NCBI GenBank assembly: GCA_017461505.1
Contig: JAFTXV010000001.1
Coordinates: 46,599 to 110,598 of the forward strand
DNA from: Paludibacteraceae bacterium
GTDB taxonomy: Bacteria; Bacteroidota; Bacteroidia; Bacteroidales; Paludibacteraceae
DNA length: 64,000 nt
Direction: 5' to 3'
This document shows, one piece after another, positions 53,159 through 61,049 of this stretch. The notes beneath the pieces are model-generated. The model did not search any database. It was given only the letters and a program-made list of their open reading frames with translations, and was not told the origin of the DNA. Within the stretch, counting starts at the first letter, position 1. Every line of letters begins with the position of its first letter. The position numbers and the translations under genes are program-made.

Positions 53159-53578
53159 ATGAAAAAGTGGACTATCATTCAATTTGTATCGATATTCGTT
53201 ATGATGACGAGTTCTATCGTTGATTTTTTTGTGGAAGACGCTTCTTGGAGTTTCGCTCTCGATATGCTTTATTGCGTTGCATTGTTGCTGGTGATTGTCA
53301 TGATGCTTGTGAGGTTCAAAGCTGAAGAGAAAGAGTTGAAATTCTGGCTTAATGATGTGAGGTGTGAGCGTCAAAAGTATCTTTCAATATTAAAGGATAT
53401 GAATACAATGTTTCCTTGGCATTATGACGAACCAACAGACGATGCAATCTTTGCCCATTTCGAAGGATGTCGCTATGAGGTATTAAGGAAAAGCAACAGT
53501 GACCCTGATTGCTATATGGACAAAGACCATCGTTTCATTAAAAAAGGCAGTATCAATCGCTATATGCCATTGAAATAA
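53159..53578 (+). CDS. Two-helix membrane protein, paralogue of the previous gene
   Basis: The 139-residue protein starts MKKWTIIQFVSIFVMMTSSI. It shares the MKKW start, the paired helices (about 5-23, 31-56) and the tryptophan-containing loop between them with the gene before it. After the membrane part it diverges: a charged helical stretch (EEKELKFWLNDVRCERQK) and a C-terminus ending INRYMPLK without the DUF551 pattern. Shine-Dalgarno GAGGAG lies in the end of the upstream gene. No function is known. Confidence 0.72.
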   Translation: MKKWTIIQFVSIFVMMTSSIVDFFVEDASWSFALDMLYCVALLLVIVMMLVRFKAEEKELKFWLNDVRCERQKYLSILKDMNTMFPWHYDEPTDDAIFAHFEGCRYEVLRKSNSDPDCYMDKDHRFIKKGSINRYMPLK

Positions 53579-53590
53579 GGAGGAGTGAGT

Positions 53591-54187
53591 ATGAAAAAGA
53601 TAATGTTTGACGATAGGTTTGACCTCACAAAAAGAGTTCTCCGTCACACAAAGACCATGACCAGGCGCATTGTTAAGTTCGCTAATGGCTTTGACTATAA
53701 GTCGGTGCAACAACTAGATATGGTGCTTGACGATAAGACTGGTCAAGTTGTTATTAAGAATGGCACTGCCGTTGTAGCTCGTTCTCCATATAATGTCGGC
53801 GAGGTTGTTGCAATTGCGCAATCGTACAAAGATATTTACCTTAACAGCGGTAGTTTATATAAAATCGGGATACTTGGTAGAACTGCTGGTTGGAGAAACA
53901 AGATGTTTGTTTGTGCTGATGATATGCCCCACCATATCAAGATTACAGGTGTTAATATCGAGCACTTACAGAACATAACCGAAGAGGATTGCTCAAAAGA
54001 AGGCATACGCATATGGGATCACGACTACAACCCGTTTCCTCCCGCATATGATTTTGTACATTCTCCTAAGAGTTGCTACGAAACGGCACGCGAAGCCTTT
54101 GCATCCCTCATAGATCTTGTGTCGGGCAAAGGCACATGGGATAGTAATCCGCTTGTGTGGGTGTACTCGTTTGAATTGATTAGTTAA
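53591..54187 (+). CDS. Phage protein with ASCH-like fold
   Basis: The 198-residue protein starts MKKIMFDDRFDLTKRVLRHTK. The pattern TMTRRIV, then PYNVGEVVAIAQSY, then KMFVCADDMPHHIKITGV, NITEEDCSKEGI and NPLVWVYSFE matches phage ASCH-domain proteins (PUA-related beta-barrel, often RNA- or nucleotide-binding). In phages this family sits among early or morphogenesis genes and its exact role is unclear. Shine-Dalgarno AAGGAGGAG precedes the start. Confidence 0.8.
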   Translation: MKKIMFDDRFDLTKRVLRHTKTMTRRIVKFANGFDYKSVQQLDMVLDDKTGQVVIKNGTAVVARSPYNVGEVVAIAQSYKDIYLNSGSLYKIGILGRTAGWRNKMFVCADDMPHHIKITGVNIEHLQNITEEDCSKEGIRIWDHDYNPFPPAYDFVHSPKSCYETAREAFASLIDLVSGKGTWDSNPLVWVYSFELIS

Positions 54188-54211
54188 TCTTAAAGCAAAG
54201 GAGAAGTGATT

Positions 54212-54484
54212 ATGTACACAAGAGAGAAGCTTAAACAAGACGCAAAGAACTTTGCTCGTGTCCTGGAGTGGAAGCTAGGCAACGAGGCTTTCAAGAAGGA
54301 GAATGTCAATGCGATTATTGATTCTATCCAAGAGATATGCAACGAAGCAATGCAATCAATTCTCCTTCACGCATACTTCAAAGGCATAAATGATGCAATC
54401 CAGTTCTACCAAGAGAAAGAAGATGTGGAAGCGCTCAGAAAGATATTCTATGCGCTTCACGACGAATTAAAACAATCTAAGTAA
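54212..54484 (+). CDS. 90-residue helical early protein, function unknown
   Basis: It starts MYTREKLKQDAKNFARVLEW and appears all-helical to its end DELKQSK. Shine-Dalgarno AAAGGAGAAG lies upstream of the ATG at 54212. No family is recognised. It is the last gene with the shared GTGATTATG junction sequence. Confidence 0.7.
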   Translation: MYTREKLKQDAKNFARVLEWKLGNEAFKKENVNAIIDSIQEICNEAMQSILLHAYFKGINDAIQFYQEKEDVEALRKIFYALHDELKQSK

Positions 54485-54501
54485 ACGCAATGATTTATTA
54501 G

Positions 54502-54735
54502 ATGCTTAAAAATCTGCAAGAAATAAAGGAGTACTTTCCTCGGTACTTTGATCATGGGTTCGCTGAGTTTTATGATGGTATCTTGTCTGTCGTATTTGGT
54601 CGAGTAATGATTGACCTTCCGAAGTTTAGTGCTTGGTTGGATGCTCCAGACGGGGTTTCCGATATTGAGTATATTGAGCTGACATATGGTAAGGATGCAG
54701 CGCAATGGTTTATTAAAATGTTTATAGAGATATGA
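54502..54735 (+). CDS. 77-residue acidic protein upstream of the recombinase
   Basis: It starts MLKNLQEIKEYFPRYFDHGF and ends IKMFIEI. It is aromatic- and acid-rich with no recognised family. Its last four bases overlap the recombinase start (ATGA), implying coupled translation and perhaps control of recombinase amount. It lacks the strong Shine-Dalgarno of the preceding genes. Confidence 0.65.
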   Translation: MLKNLQEIKEYFPRYFDHGFAEFYDGILSVVFGRVMIDLPKFSAWLDAPDGVSDIEYIELTYGKDAAQWFIKMFIEI

Positions 54736-55628
54736 TATACGGTTATCTGCGAGTTTCATCTGATGAGCAGGATGTAAACTCACAAAAACAGGGCGTGGAT
54801 GCTTTTGCTAAAAAGGAGGGGATGACTATCGACGAATATATCACCGATGAGGGAGTATCCGGAGGAAAAAAACCCGATAAGCGCAACCTCGGTCCTTTGC
54901 TCAAGAAAATCAGTAAAGGCGATGTGATTATAGCCTCGGAGATTTCTCGTCTTGGTCGCGACTTATATATGGTAATGGATATCCTTCATTTCTGCATGGA
55001 ACGGGAGTGCGTTATCTATACGGTTAAAGATAAGTTCACCTTGGGGACGGACATCCAGAGCAAAGTGCTTGCTTTCGCTTTTGGTCTGTCGGCTGAGATT
55101 GAGCGTCAGATGATACAGCAGCGGACACGAGAGGGTTTGAAGCTGAGAGTAAAGCTCGGTGTCCTGCTTGGTCGGTGTCCGAGGGAAGACATCAAGTACA
55201 CGCCCTTGATTCACGAAGACTTGGAGCGCGATAAGGAACAAATCCTTTGGGCAATGGAGAATGGTCTAACCAACTTGCGGATGCTCGCTTCCAAGTACGG
55301 CTATGATAGAGATACGATTGCACGGCAGTTGCAGATATGGGGGTGCTCGAAGATAAACAGAGATATGGAGCGATATATCAAGACTGCTCGCAAACATGCT
55401 GAGAAAGCTCGTGAGTCTTTGCGGTATAAGGATGGCAAGTTCTGCATTGTGTCTATCGAGGATAGTGAGATTGTTCCGTTGATAGAAGCGGACTTGACTA
55501 TTCCGGAGATACATGAAAAACTAAACTCATATACCTACGAGCAGATATATGATACCATTCTTTGTTCTGCACACCTCAATGCCTTATATCGCAAACATGG
55601 ACAAAAGAGAGTTGTGAAGAAAAAGTAA
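54732..55628 (+). CDS. Serine recombinase (DNA invertase/resolvase family)
   Basis: The 298-residue protein has an N-terminal resolvase domain with YLRVSSDEQ (catalytic S9), a conserved SRLGRD block and the long helix LAFAFGLSAEIERQMIQQRT. The sequence is close in style to the Bacteroides master invertase Mpi. The C-terminal part (about 190-298) is longer than in small invertases and holds a helix-turn-helix-like LRMLASKYGYDRDTIARQLQ plus a second basic region. It lacks the large zinc/coiled-coil domains of large serine integrases. It may invert a phage or host segment, or act in integration. Confidence 0.9.
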   Translation: MIYGYLRVSSDEQDVNSQKQGVDAFAKKEGMTIDEYITDEGVSGGKKPDKRNLGPLLKKISKGDVIIASEISRLGRDLYMVMDILHFCMERECVIYTVKDKFTLGTDIQSKVLAFAFGLSAEIERQMIQQRTREGLKLRVKLGVLLGRCPREDIKYTPLIHEDLERDKEQILWAMENGLTNLRMLASKYGYDRDTIARQLQIWGCSKINRDMERYIKTARKHAEKARESLRYKDGKFCIVSIEDSEIVPLIEADLTIPEIHEKLNSYTYEQIYDTILCSAHLNALYRKHGQKRVVKKK

Positions 55629-55747
55629 GTGATCTTTGACAAACTATAGCAGATAGCGTCCTATTAAGACGGACTGATAACTATTCTGCGCGGATAAACA
55701 GACAGAATCGGACACTACAAACAACAACCCTTAAAAATCATAGCAAA

Positions 55748-56104
55748 ATGTCAAAAACTAAGTCAAAATTAACTCAAGAACAAATCACTCAGCTCGTCAA
55801 CGCCACGGCTACCTATCAGCCCGAGGAGTTGATTAGCGAGATGGAACAAAATCCCTACGGCAAACTCGCAGTCAACATCTGCGTGGATGTCAATTGGAAG
55901 CAATTCGAGCATTATTTCCCTAAGCCACAACGCCCTCACGGTATGACCGACGAGGAGTACGATGAGGAGTTGGCTGCTCAGGAACGGTTCATCGCCACAC
56001 AGAAGCGTTTTGCGGGCTACTGGTACACTCTCGGCATGAACCACGACAAGAGCATGGAGAATGTGCTCGAGTGGCTCCACGAAGACCGACCTGAGGGCAA
56101 GTGA
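55748..56104 (+). CDS. 118-residue acidic protein, function unknown
   Basis: It starts MSKTKSKLTQEQITQLVNAT and is rich in Glu and Gln, mostly helical, with PQRPHGMTDEEYDEELAAQE. It ends EWLHEDRPEGK before a good terminator. The 119-base gap upstream suggests a separate transcript from the recombinase. No family is recognised. Confidence 0.7.
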   Translation: MSKTKSKLTQEQITQLVNATATYQPEELISEMEQNPYGKLAVNICVDVNWKQFEHYFPKPQRPHGMTDEEYDEELAAQERFIATQKRFAGYWYTLGMNHDKSMENVLEWLHEDRPEGK

Positions 56105-56129
56105 CGGGTCACAGCGGTTATGGTTACAA

Positions 56130-56158
56130 GGGGGTGTGCCCTCCACCCCCGATTTTTT
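56130..56158 (+). terminator. Terminator between the 118-residue gene and the primase module
   Basis: The arms 56130-56136 (GGGGGTG) and 56144-56150 (CACCCCC) have a seven-base loop and are followed by GATTTTTT. Confidence 0.75.
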
Positions 56159-56174
56159 GTAAACTCACAGAATT

Positions 56175-56474
56175 ATGATATCAGATGTAACATTAGTAGA
56201 TGTACGCGCTCGTCAAGTGTTCGACGAAGTTGCGTTTCAAGCCACCTTGCGCTGCCATAGCGATGCCGACCGCCGTGTCATTGTTTCCGCCGTGGAGCAT
56301 GCAGGCGAAGCCTCTGGATTTAAGTTCAGTGGCTGGGAGAAAAAGAATGTGTGTATGTACAATCGTGTACAGCAGAGCTTTGTCATCGTGCCTTGCCTCG
56401 TGATTGAGGTGGACGCTCCAAGCGGCACGAGCATCACCGACATTGCATCGCATTTTATTAAGATTATTAGTTAA
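56175..56474 (+). CDS. 99-residue protein preceding the primase-helicase
   Basis: It starts MISDVTLVDVRARQVFDEVA and ends ITDIASHFIKIIS. An alternating strand/helix pattern suggests a compact alpha/beta domain. No family is recognised. It is 11 bases upstream of the primase-helicase gene and probably co-transcribed, so a replication accessory role is possible. Confidence 0.65.
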   Translation: MISDVTLVDVRARQVFDEVAFQATLRCHSDADRRVIVSAVEHAGEASGFKFSGWEKKNVCMYNRVQQSFVIVPCLVIEVDAPSGTSITDIASHFIKIIS

Positions 56475-56485
56475 TACTTAGCACT

Positions 56486-59194
56486 ATGGAGGAGAAGAAA
56501 TCATACTTACAGCAGCGCGTTTATGACCTGCTGGGACTAACTGAAGAACAATGCAGCGTGCCACTATACATAGGCAAACATCCTGCTCGTACCAAGATGA
56601 TAAGATGGGAGAACGAGAAAGGAGAGAAGTGCTGCAAGCCCGAACTGGATGCTGAAGGCAAGGAGATTGCATTGCCGTTCCCACTGTTCCAGTCCGACGA
56701 CAAGGACAATATTCGCATGTTCCCCTACACCTTGGACGGTCAGCTTATTCGCTACGAACGCGACAAGCAGCCCAAGTACTCGGATTTCATAGTGGAAGAA
56801 AACTACTTCATCACTCGTATGAATCCTGAGTATTTGGCAGCCAACCCAGAGCAGCCCAAATACAAGTTCCCTGGCGGAGAGACTAAGAAAGGTACATACC
56901 CGTTCTTCCCTCCTACCCTGTATGAGTCTTTCCGCAAGGGGGAACATATCGATACGGTCGTCCTCACCGAGGGCTATATGAAGGCCATGGTTGCCAGTGT
57001 GCACGGCATGGCAGTGGTAGGGCTCGGCTCTATCACCCTCTTTGCCGACAGCAAGAGCAAGCAGCTCTATCCGGATATCGTGCGACTGCTCAATACCGTC
57101 AAGCCAAACAATATCGTCATCCTCTACGACGGCGACTGCACCGACCTTGGCAAGGATGCCGTCATTGATCTGCAAGAGGGCAGAGAGCCAAACTTGAGCA
57201 AGCGGCCATATTCGTTCATGAACTCGCTGCTCAAGCTCAAGGACATGCTCTTGGAGTTTAAGAACCAAAAGGGCGAGCCATGTGAGTTGTTCTTTGCCTA
57301 TGTCAATAAGATGCGTGAGGATAAGGATATCATTGACGAGAAGACGGGCAAGGCTCGCACCGTCAATGACAGTCCTAAGGGCTTAGATGACCTGCTCGTG
57401 GATCCAGAGTTCTGCGACCATACCGCCAAGATTGCCGAAGATCTGAATAACCCTGGTCGCCCTGGTATATACTTCAAGAAAACCAATCTCCGCACTTGCA
57501 ACGACACGAAGATCCGTGGCGTGTTCAATTGCTCCAACCCCGAGCAGTTCTATACCGCTTGGCAACATGTGATTGGCTCAAGCCGCTTCAAGTACAACGG
57601 TGGCGTGTACTTCTACAATGCGGCCGAAAAGAAACTGGTGCAAGCCCTCGACAATACCCTGAAGGATTATGTAGCGATTGGCTCGGAGATTGTGTTGGTG
57701 ACAGAGGAGCCTATCCCCAACGCTAATGGTAGCCGCATTGAGTTCTATCCGCAAGCAGATAAGGTCATCAATGCGAGATATGGAGATGGCACAAGCAAAC
57801 GCCTGTACCAATACAAGCACTACATTGACTACACCATCCAGCCCAGCCACGAGAACTTCTCGCAGGAGATAATCAATCCCGCTGGATATCGCTTCTTCAA
57901 TATGTATAGCCCACTCAACTATAAGCCCATCGAGGGCAAGTGGCCAACCATTAAGAAGCTACTCCGCCAAATCACCAAGGAGTATCCAGAGGAGCAGTTC
58001 CACTACTATGAGATGCTGCTCGATTGGATAACTCTCACTTACTTCCGTCCGTTGCAGTTCTTGCCAATCCTCATGTTCGTGAGCAAGGAACGCAAAACTG
58101 GAAAAACTAGTTTCCTCAACTTGCTCAAGGACATCTATGGCAATAACGCTGTGATAGGTGGCAACGACCTCATCATGTCCAAGTTCAACGCTTTGCTCGC
58201 TGGTAAGCTCATCGTCGGAGTGGATGAGTCCACGCTCGGTGATAACAAGGAGGTCGGTGAAGCCCTCAAGTATATGTCAACGGCTCGCACCATGCACATC
58301 GAGAAGAAAGGTAAGGATAAGAAGGAGGTGCCTGCGTTCTGCAAGTTCGTGCTTTGCTCCAACGAGATTAAGAAAGGTGTGTTCATCGCCAAGGACGAGG
58401 TGCGCTTTTGGGTCATGCGCCTCACGCCCTGGGCAGCTGATGACGAGTTTGATCAGAACTTCGAGGATAATATCGAGAGCGAGGTGCAAGCCTTCCTATT
58501 CTATCTCAAGCAACGCTGGGAGCGTGGCCAGATGTTTGTTAAGGAAAAGGAGGATCGTATGTGGTTCCACAGTAGCCGTCTAGCCAACGAAGATCTCTAC
58601 AAGATGATGGAGGGCACCAGTTCTAACTTCGAGAGCTCGTTGTGTGACTTTCTCCATGAGATGTTTATGGACACGGGCAAGCTCAAGTTGCATTTCGATG
58701 TGGCGTATATTTGGGATAATGTGCCCGATGCCAAACGCAAAGACCAGAACTATATACACAATATATTAAAAGAGATGAAGGGCGTTACTCAAGTCGCAGA
58801 GAGTGGCAAGCACAAGATGCCATTCCGTGTCACTAAGGAGATAAAACGCATGGATCCAAACCTCACTCAGTTTGGCATTGCGAGCACCCAAACGATTGAC
58901 GAGGGTGAAGTAATATGGCCAACACGCGGCAAGCAGTGCCGACCATACGAGTTCGATGCCATGGCGTTCGTCACATCGGCGGAGTATGAGAAGCTGAAGG
59001 AGAATAAGAAAACCGCCGACGAAAAAAATACCACCTCCAAGGTCAATACTCCTGCCCCAACCCTCTTTACATCACCATCCACCGCTTCAAATCCATCCAC
59101 ATACAGCGCTTCGCCTGGTACTAGCACTATTATTAGCCCCGCTTCTGAGATGTCTCCGGACATGCGGGTGGATGATTCTGTTGATATCTACTAA
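56486..59194 (+). CDS. Phage replication protein: TOPRIM (DUF3854-like) plus SF3-type helicase
   Basis: The 902-residue protein has a TOPRIM-like region with VVLTEGYMKA (E162) and LYDGD (D215/D217), as in DUF3854 and primases. Residues about 500-690 form a DUF5906/superfamily 3-like ATPase with Walker A ERKTGKTS (535-542) and Walker B LIVGVDE (575-581). A helical C-terminal domain follows. The last 60 residues are Thr/Ser/Pro-rich and disordered. Such fusions start replication of phages and plasmids. The iteron-like repeats just downstream may be its origin. No zinc-binding primase module was seen. Confidence 0.85.
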   Translation: MEEKKSYLQQRVYDLLGLTEEQCSVPLYIGKHPARTKMIRWENEKGEKCCKPELDAEGKEIALPFPLFQSDDKDNIRMFPYTLDGQLIRYERDKQPKYSDFIVEENYFITRMNPEYLAANPEQPKYKFPGGETKKGTYPFFPPTLYESFRKGEHIDTVVLTEGYMKAMVASVHGMAVVGLGSITLFADSKSKQLYPDIVRLLNTVKPNNIVILYDGDCTDLGKDAVIDLQEGREPNLSKRPYSFMNSLLKLKDMLLEFKNQKGEPCELFFAYVNKMREDKDIIDEKTGKARTVNDSPKGLDDLLVDPEFCDHTAKIAEDLNNPGRPGIYFKKTNLRTCNDTKIRGVFNCSNPEQFYTAWQHVIGSSRFKYNGGVYFYNAAEKKLVQALDNTLKDYVAIGSEIVLVTEEPIPNANGSRIEFYPQADKVINARYGDGTSKRLYQYKHYIDYTIQPSHENFSQEIINPAGYRFFNMYSPLNYKPIEGKWPTIKKLLRQITKEYPEEQFHYYEMLLDWITLTYFRPLQFLPILMFVSKERKTGKTSFLNLLKDIYGNNAVIGGNDLIMSKFNALLAGKLIVGVDESTLGDNKEVGEALKYMSTARTMHIEKKGKDKKEVPAFCKFVLCSNEIKKGVFIAKDEVRFWVMRLTPWAADDEFDQNFEDNIESEVQAFLFYLKQRWERGQMFVKEKEDRMWFHSSRLANEDLYKMMEGTSSNFESSLCDFLHEMFMDTGKLKLHFDVAYIWDNVPDAKRKDQNYIHNILKEMKGVTQVAESGKHKMPFRVTKEIKRMDPNLTQFGIASTQTIDEGEVIWPTRGKQCRPYEFDAMAFVTSAEYEKLKENKKTADEKNTTSKVNTPAPTLFTSPSTASNPSTYSASPGTSTIISPASEMSPDMRVDDSVDIY

Positions 59195-59255
59195 CCCATC
59201 GGCCAGTGGCATCAAAGCGACCGCTCTGCTGACCGCTTGGAAACATCAAAATCTT

Positions 59256-59283
59256 AAAAAACGGCACTTTTGCCGTTTTTTTT
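59256..59283 (+). terminator. Terminator of the primase-helicase gene
   Basis: The arms 59257-59266 and 59271-59280 (AAAAACGGCA/TGCCGTTTTT) have a four-base loop and a T8 run. Confidence 0.85.
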
Positions 59284-59344
59284 ATGTCCGCCGATGAGTA
59301 TGGGGAAGGAGTAGAAGCGGAGCAAAAATTGTCGCGATGCAAAA

Positions 59345-59515
59345 ATTTTGTTTCTTTTTGCTGCGAATGGGGTTATTTTGTTACTATTCAGCGAATTATC
59401 GCGAAACAATAGGCAGGAAATTTGTTTCTTTTTGTTTCTTTTTGTTTCCAAATGTTTCTCGCTTTGTTTCTATACAAATAACTATAAATCAAGAAAATAA
59501 CACAAAAGAAACAAA
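59345..59515. repeat. TTTGTTTC iteron-like cluster, candidate replication origin or operator
   Basis: Perfect TTTGTTTC copies start at 59347, 59421, 59431, 59441 and 59463. The middle three are exactly 10 bp apart. A near copy lies at 59451, an inverted perfect copy at 59508-59515 and an inverted near copy at 59403. No gene lies in the 59195-59667 gap. A/T-rich DNA follows to the next promoter. Confidence 0.65.
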
Positions 59516-59577
59516 ATCAATATGTTTTTCCACTTCTTAGATTTTGCATATAATTTTCTGCAATTTGTGAGCTAAGT

Positions 59578-59609
59578 TTGGTCATGTGGCAAAAAAATCG
59601 TACCTTTGC
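59578..59609 (+). promoter_or_regulatory. Promoter of the gene at 59668
   Basis: TTG (59578-59580), 20 bases, then TACCTTTGC (59601-59609). Confidence 0.75.
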
Positions 59610-59667
59610 AGTCGCAACCATGACCGCTGTCTTATTTTAATAATTGTACATTTTAGGAGAGGCAGCT

Positions 59668-59934
59668 ATGAGTGGCATTCCCAAAGATTACTTAAATGAA
59701 TACAATGCCCTTCCTTCTAAAACGAGGAAGCGCATTATGAGTACCCTAAAGTATTGGGGTGGATGGACCAAAACTTCGGTCTATCGCAAATTGGCATGTC
59801 CGAATCTTTCGCCAATCGAACGCATCTTAATTGATGGCGTAATGCAGCATGCTACCGCTTCTGTGCAAGAAGGAAAACAATTAGAGATAGCTTTTGATTG
59901 GAATGAAAAAGATGGGTTTATCTTGTGCCTGTAA
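59668..59934 (+). CDS. 88-residue phage protein, function unknown
   Basis: It starts MSGIPKDYLNEYNALPSKTR at an ATG preceded by the Shine-Dalgarno AGGAGAGG, which decides this start. The N-terminal half is basic and helical with KRIMSTLKYWGGWTKTSVYRK; the rest ends WNEKDGFILCL. A DNA-binding or late-regulator role would fit the position between replication and structural genes, but no family is recognised. Confidence 0.68.
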   Translation: MSGIPKDYLNEYNALPSKTRKRIMSTLKYWGGWTKTSVYRKLACPNLSPIERILIDGVMQHATASVQEGKQLEIAFDWNEKDGFILCL

Positions 59935-59938
59935 TTAT

Positions 59939-59970
59939 TTGGTTATTCCTACAAAAAACCGTACCTTTGC
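59939..59970 (+). promoter_or_regulatory. Promoter of the leaderless gene at 59974
   Basis: TTG (59939-59941), 20 bases, then TACCTTTGC (59962-59970). The GTG start lies only three bases later, so the transcript should begin at or next to the start codon. Confidence 0.7.
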
Positions 59971-59973
59971 ACC

Positions 59974-60546
59974 GTGAAAAATCGCAAAAATTCATACTTC
60001 CTATATCTGGACTGGCCAGTGTATTTGGCACAGTGGTATGCTCATGAGATGTACCGCCTGCAGCACTCTGAAGAGGAGCATATTACTCCATACATATACG
60101 ACTGCAGCGTTCCTGTCACTGCATTGGAACCAGTGTACACTCGTCGCGGTTCTGCAGAGCGTAATATATTAGAGATGTGCCTATCCAAGCAGCCAGATAC
60201 TATTCGCGTCCTTCCAAGCAGGGAAGCGACAATTTGCCTGGTTATCCCCAATTTTGTTCATAAGCCAGCAGCTACATACAACTATCTATTTCCAAAGAGT
60301 GAATCCTTATTGGAGCAAACTGCTCGAAATCATTTCAAGATGGAACTCACGAAATACATCAATAAGATTTACTTCGCTTCTGAACAAAAAGGATCTTATA
60401 AACCTTCGCGAGAACTGACCGTTCAAGCGTTCATGGAGAACAATGGCATCGAATGTACAGAAACTAATATCGAGGCCATTAAAAAAATCTGGAGCCGCTT
60501 GTATGACCTTTGCTATAAATCCAAATCTAAAAATAAAACCGAATGA
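59974..60546 (+). CDS. Phage-associated protein, start codon GTG, probably leaderless
   Basis: The 190-residue protein starts with GTG (MKNRKNSYFLYLDWPVYLAQ). It contains LPSREATICLVIPNFVHKPAATYNYLF in short blocks and a C-terminal basic helical region with VQAFMENNGIECTETNIEAIKKIW. From memory, similar proteins occur in Bacteroidota temperate phages without assigned function. The C-terminal part looks like a DNA-binding helical bundle, so a regulator of late genes is possible. Its end overlaps the next gene by four bases (ATGA). Confidence 0.7.
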   Translation: MKNRKNSYFLYLDWPVYLAQWYAHEMYRLQHSEEEHITPYIYDCSVPVTALEPVYTRRGSAERNILEMCLSKQPDTIRVLPSREATICLVIPNFVHKPAATYNYLFPKSESLLEQTARNHFKMELTKYINKIYFASEQKGSYKPSRELTVQAFMENNGIECTETNIEAIKKIWSRLYDLCYKSKSKNKTE

Positions 60547-61046
60547 GAGTACCTGGAATAAAATCGATAGCATTTATATCTGCTTTGGATATCGACTCAA
60601 GTATTGAACTACAGGCGATGTCTGGTATATCACCGGACATTACTCACCTGCAGTTCACCCCATTTTCATTTGTCGGTGATCCAAAGCTGGAGATAAGCGA
60701 TAGCAATGAAAACAACGGAAGCAACCGTAAAGTATTGCTATCCTTTATTGTTCCGTTTTCATTTCGGGAGCGAAAGTGCGCATTTATAGTTACGGCATCA
60801 TCTGGTGCTATATATTTGATTGGCTCTGTTAACAATGTTCCTGCTATTTCGACCAAAGACATTACTGCAGGGCCATCTACTACCAACCATGTAGAAGTAA
60901 CTGTTGAGTTATCTTCTCCTATGGCTTGGATTGAAGTTTCTGGAGTAATAGCATTAGGAGAAGAATACCCACCTGTAGGTTGGGATGTCTTCCGTGAAAT
61001 CACCGAAGAGGAAATAGATGATATCATTAACAATTTACCGTCTTAG
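60543..61046 (+). CDS. Phage structural-module protein, beta-rich
   Basis: The 167-residue protein starts MRVPGIKSIAFISALDID. It has strand-rich repeats such as RKVLLSFIVPFSFRERKCAF and AIYLIGSVNNVPAISTKD, and an acidic end EEEIDDIINNLPS. The pattern resembles small tail or baseplate-associated proteins of Bacteroidota phages, but I recognise no named family. It is coupled to the gene before it and immediately followed by a fibre-like gene. Confidence 0.6.
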   Translation: MRVPGIKSIAFISALDIDSSIELQAMSGISPDITHLQFTPFSFVGDPKLEISDSNENNGSNRKVLLSFIVPFSFRERKCAFIVTASSGAIYLIGSVNNVPAISTKDITAGPSTTNHVEVTVELSSPMAWIEVSGVIALGEEYPPVGWDVFREITEEEIDDIINNLPS

Positions 61047-61049
61047 TTT

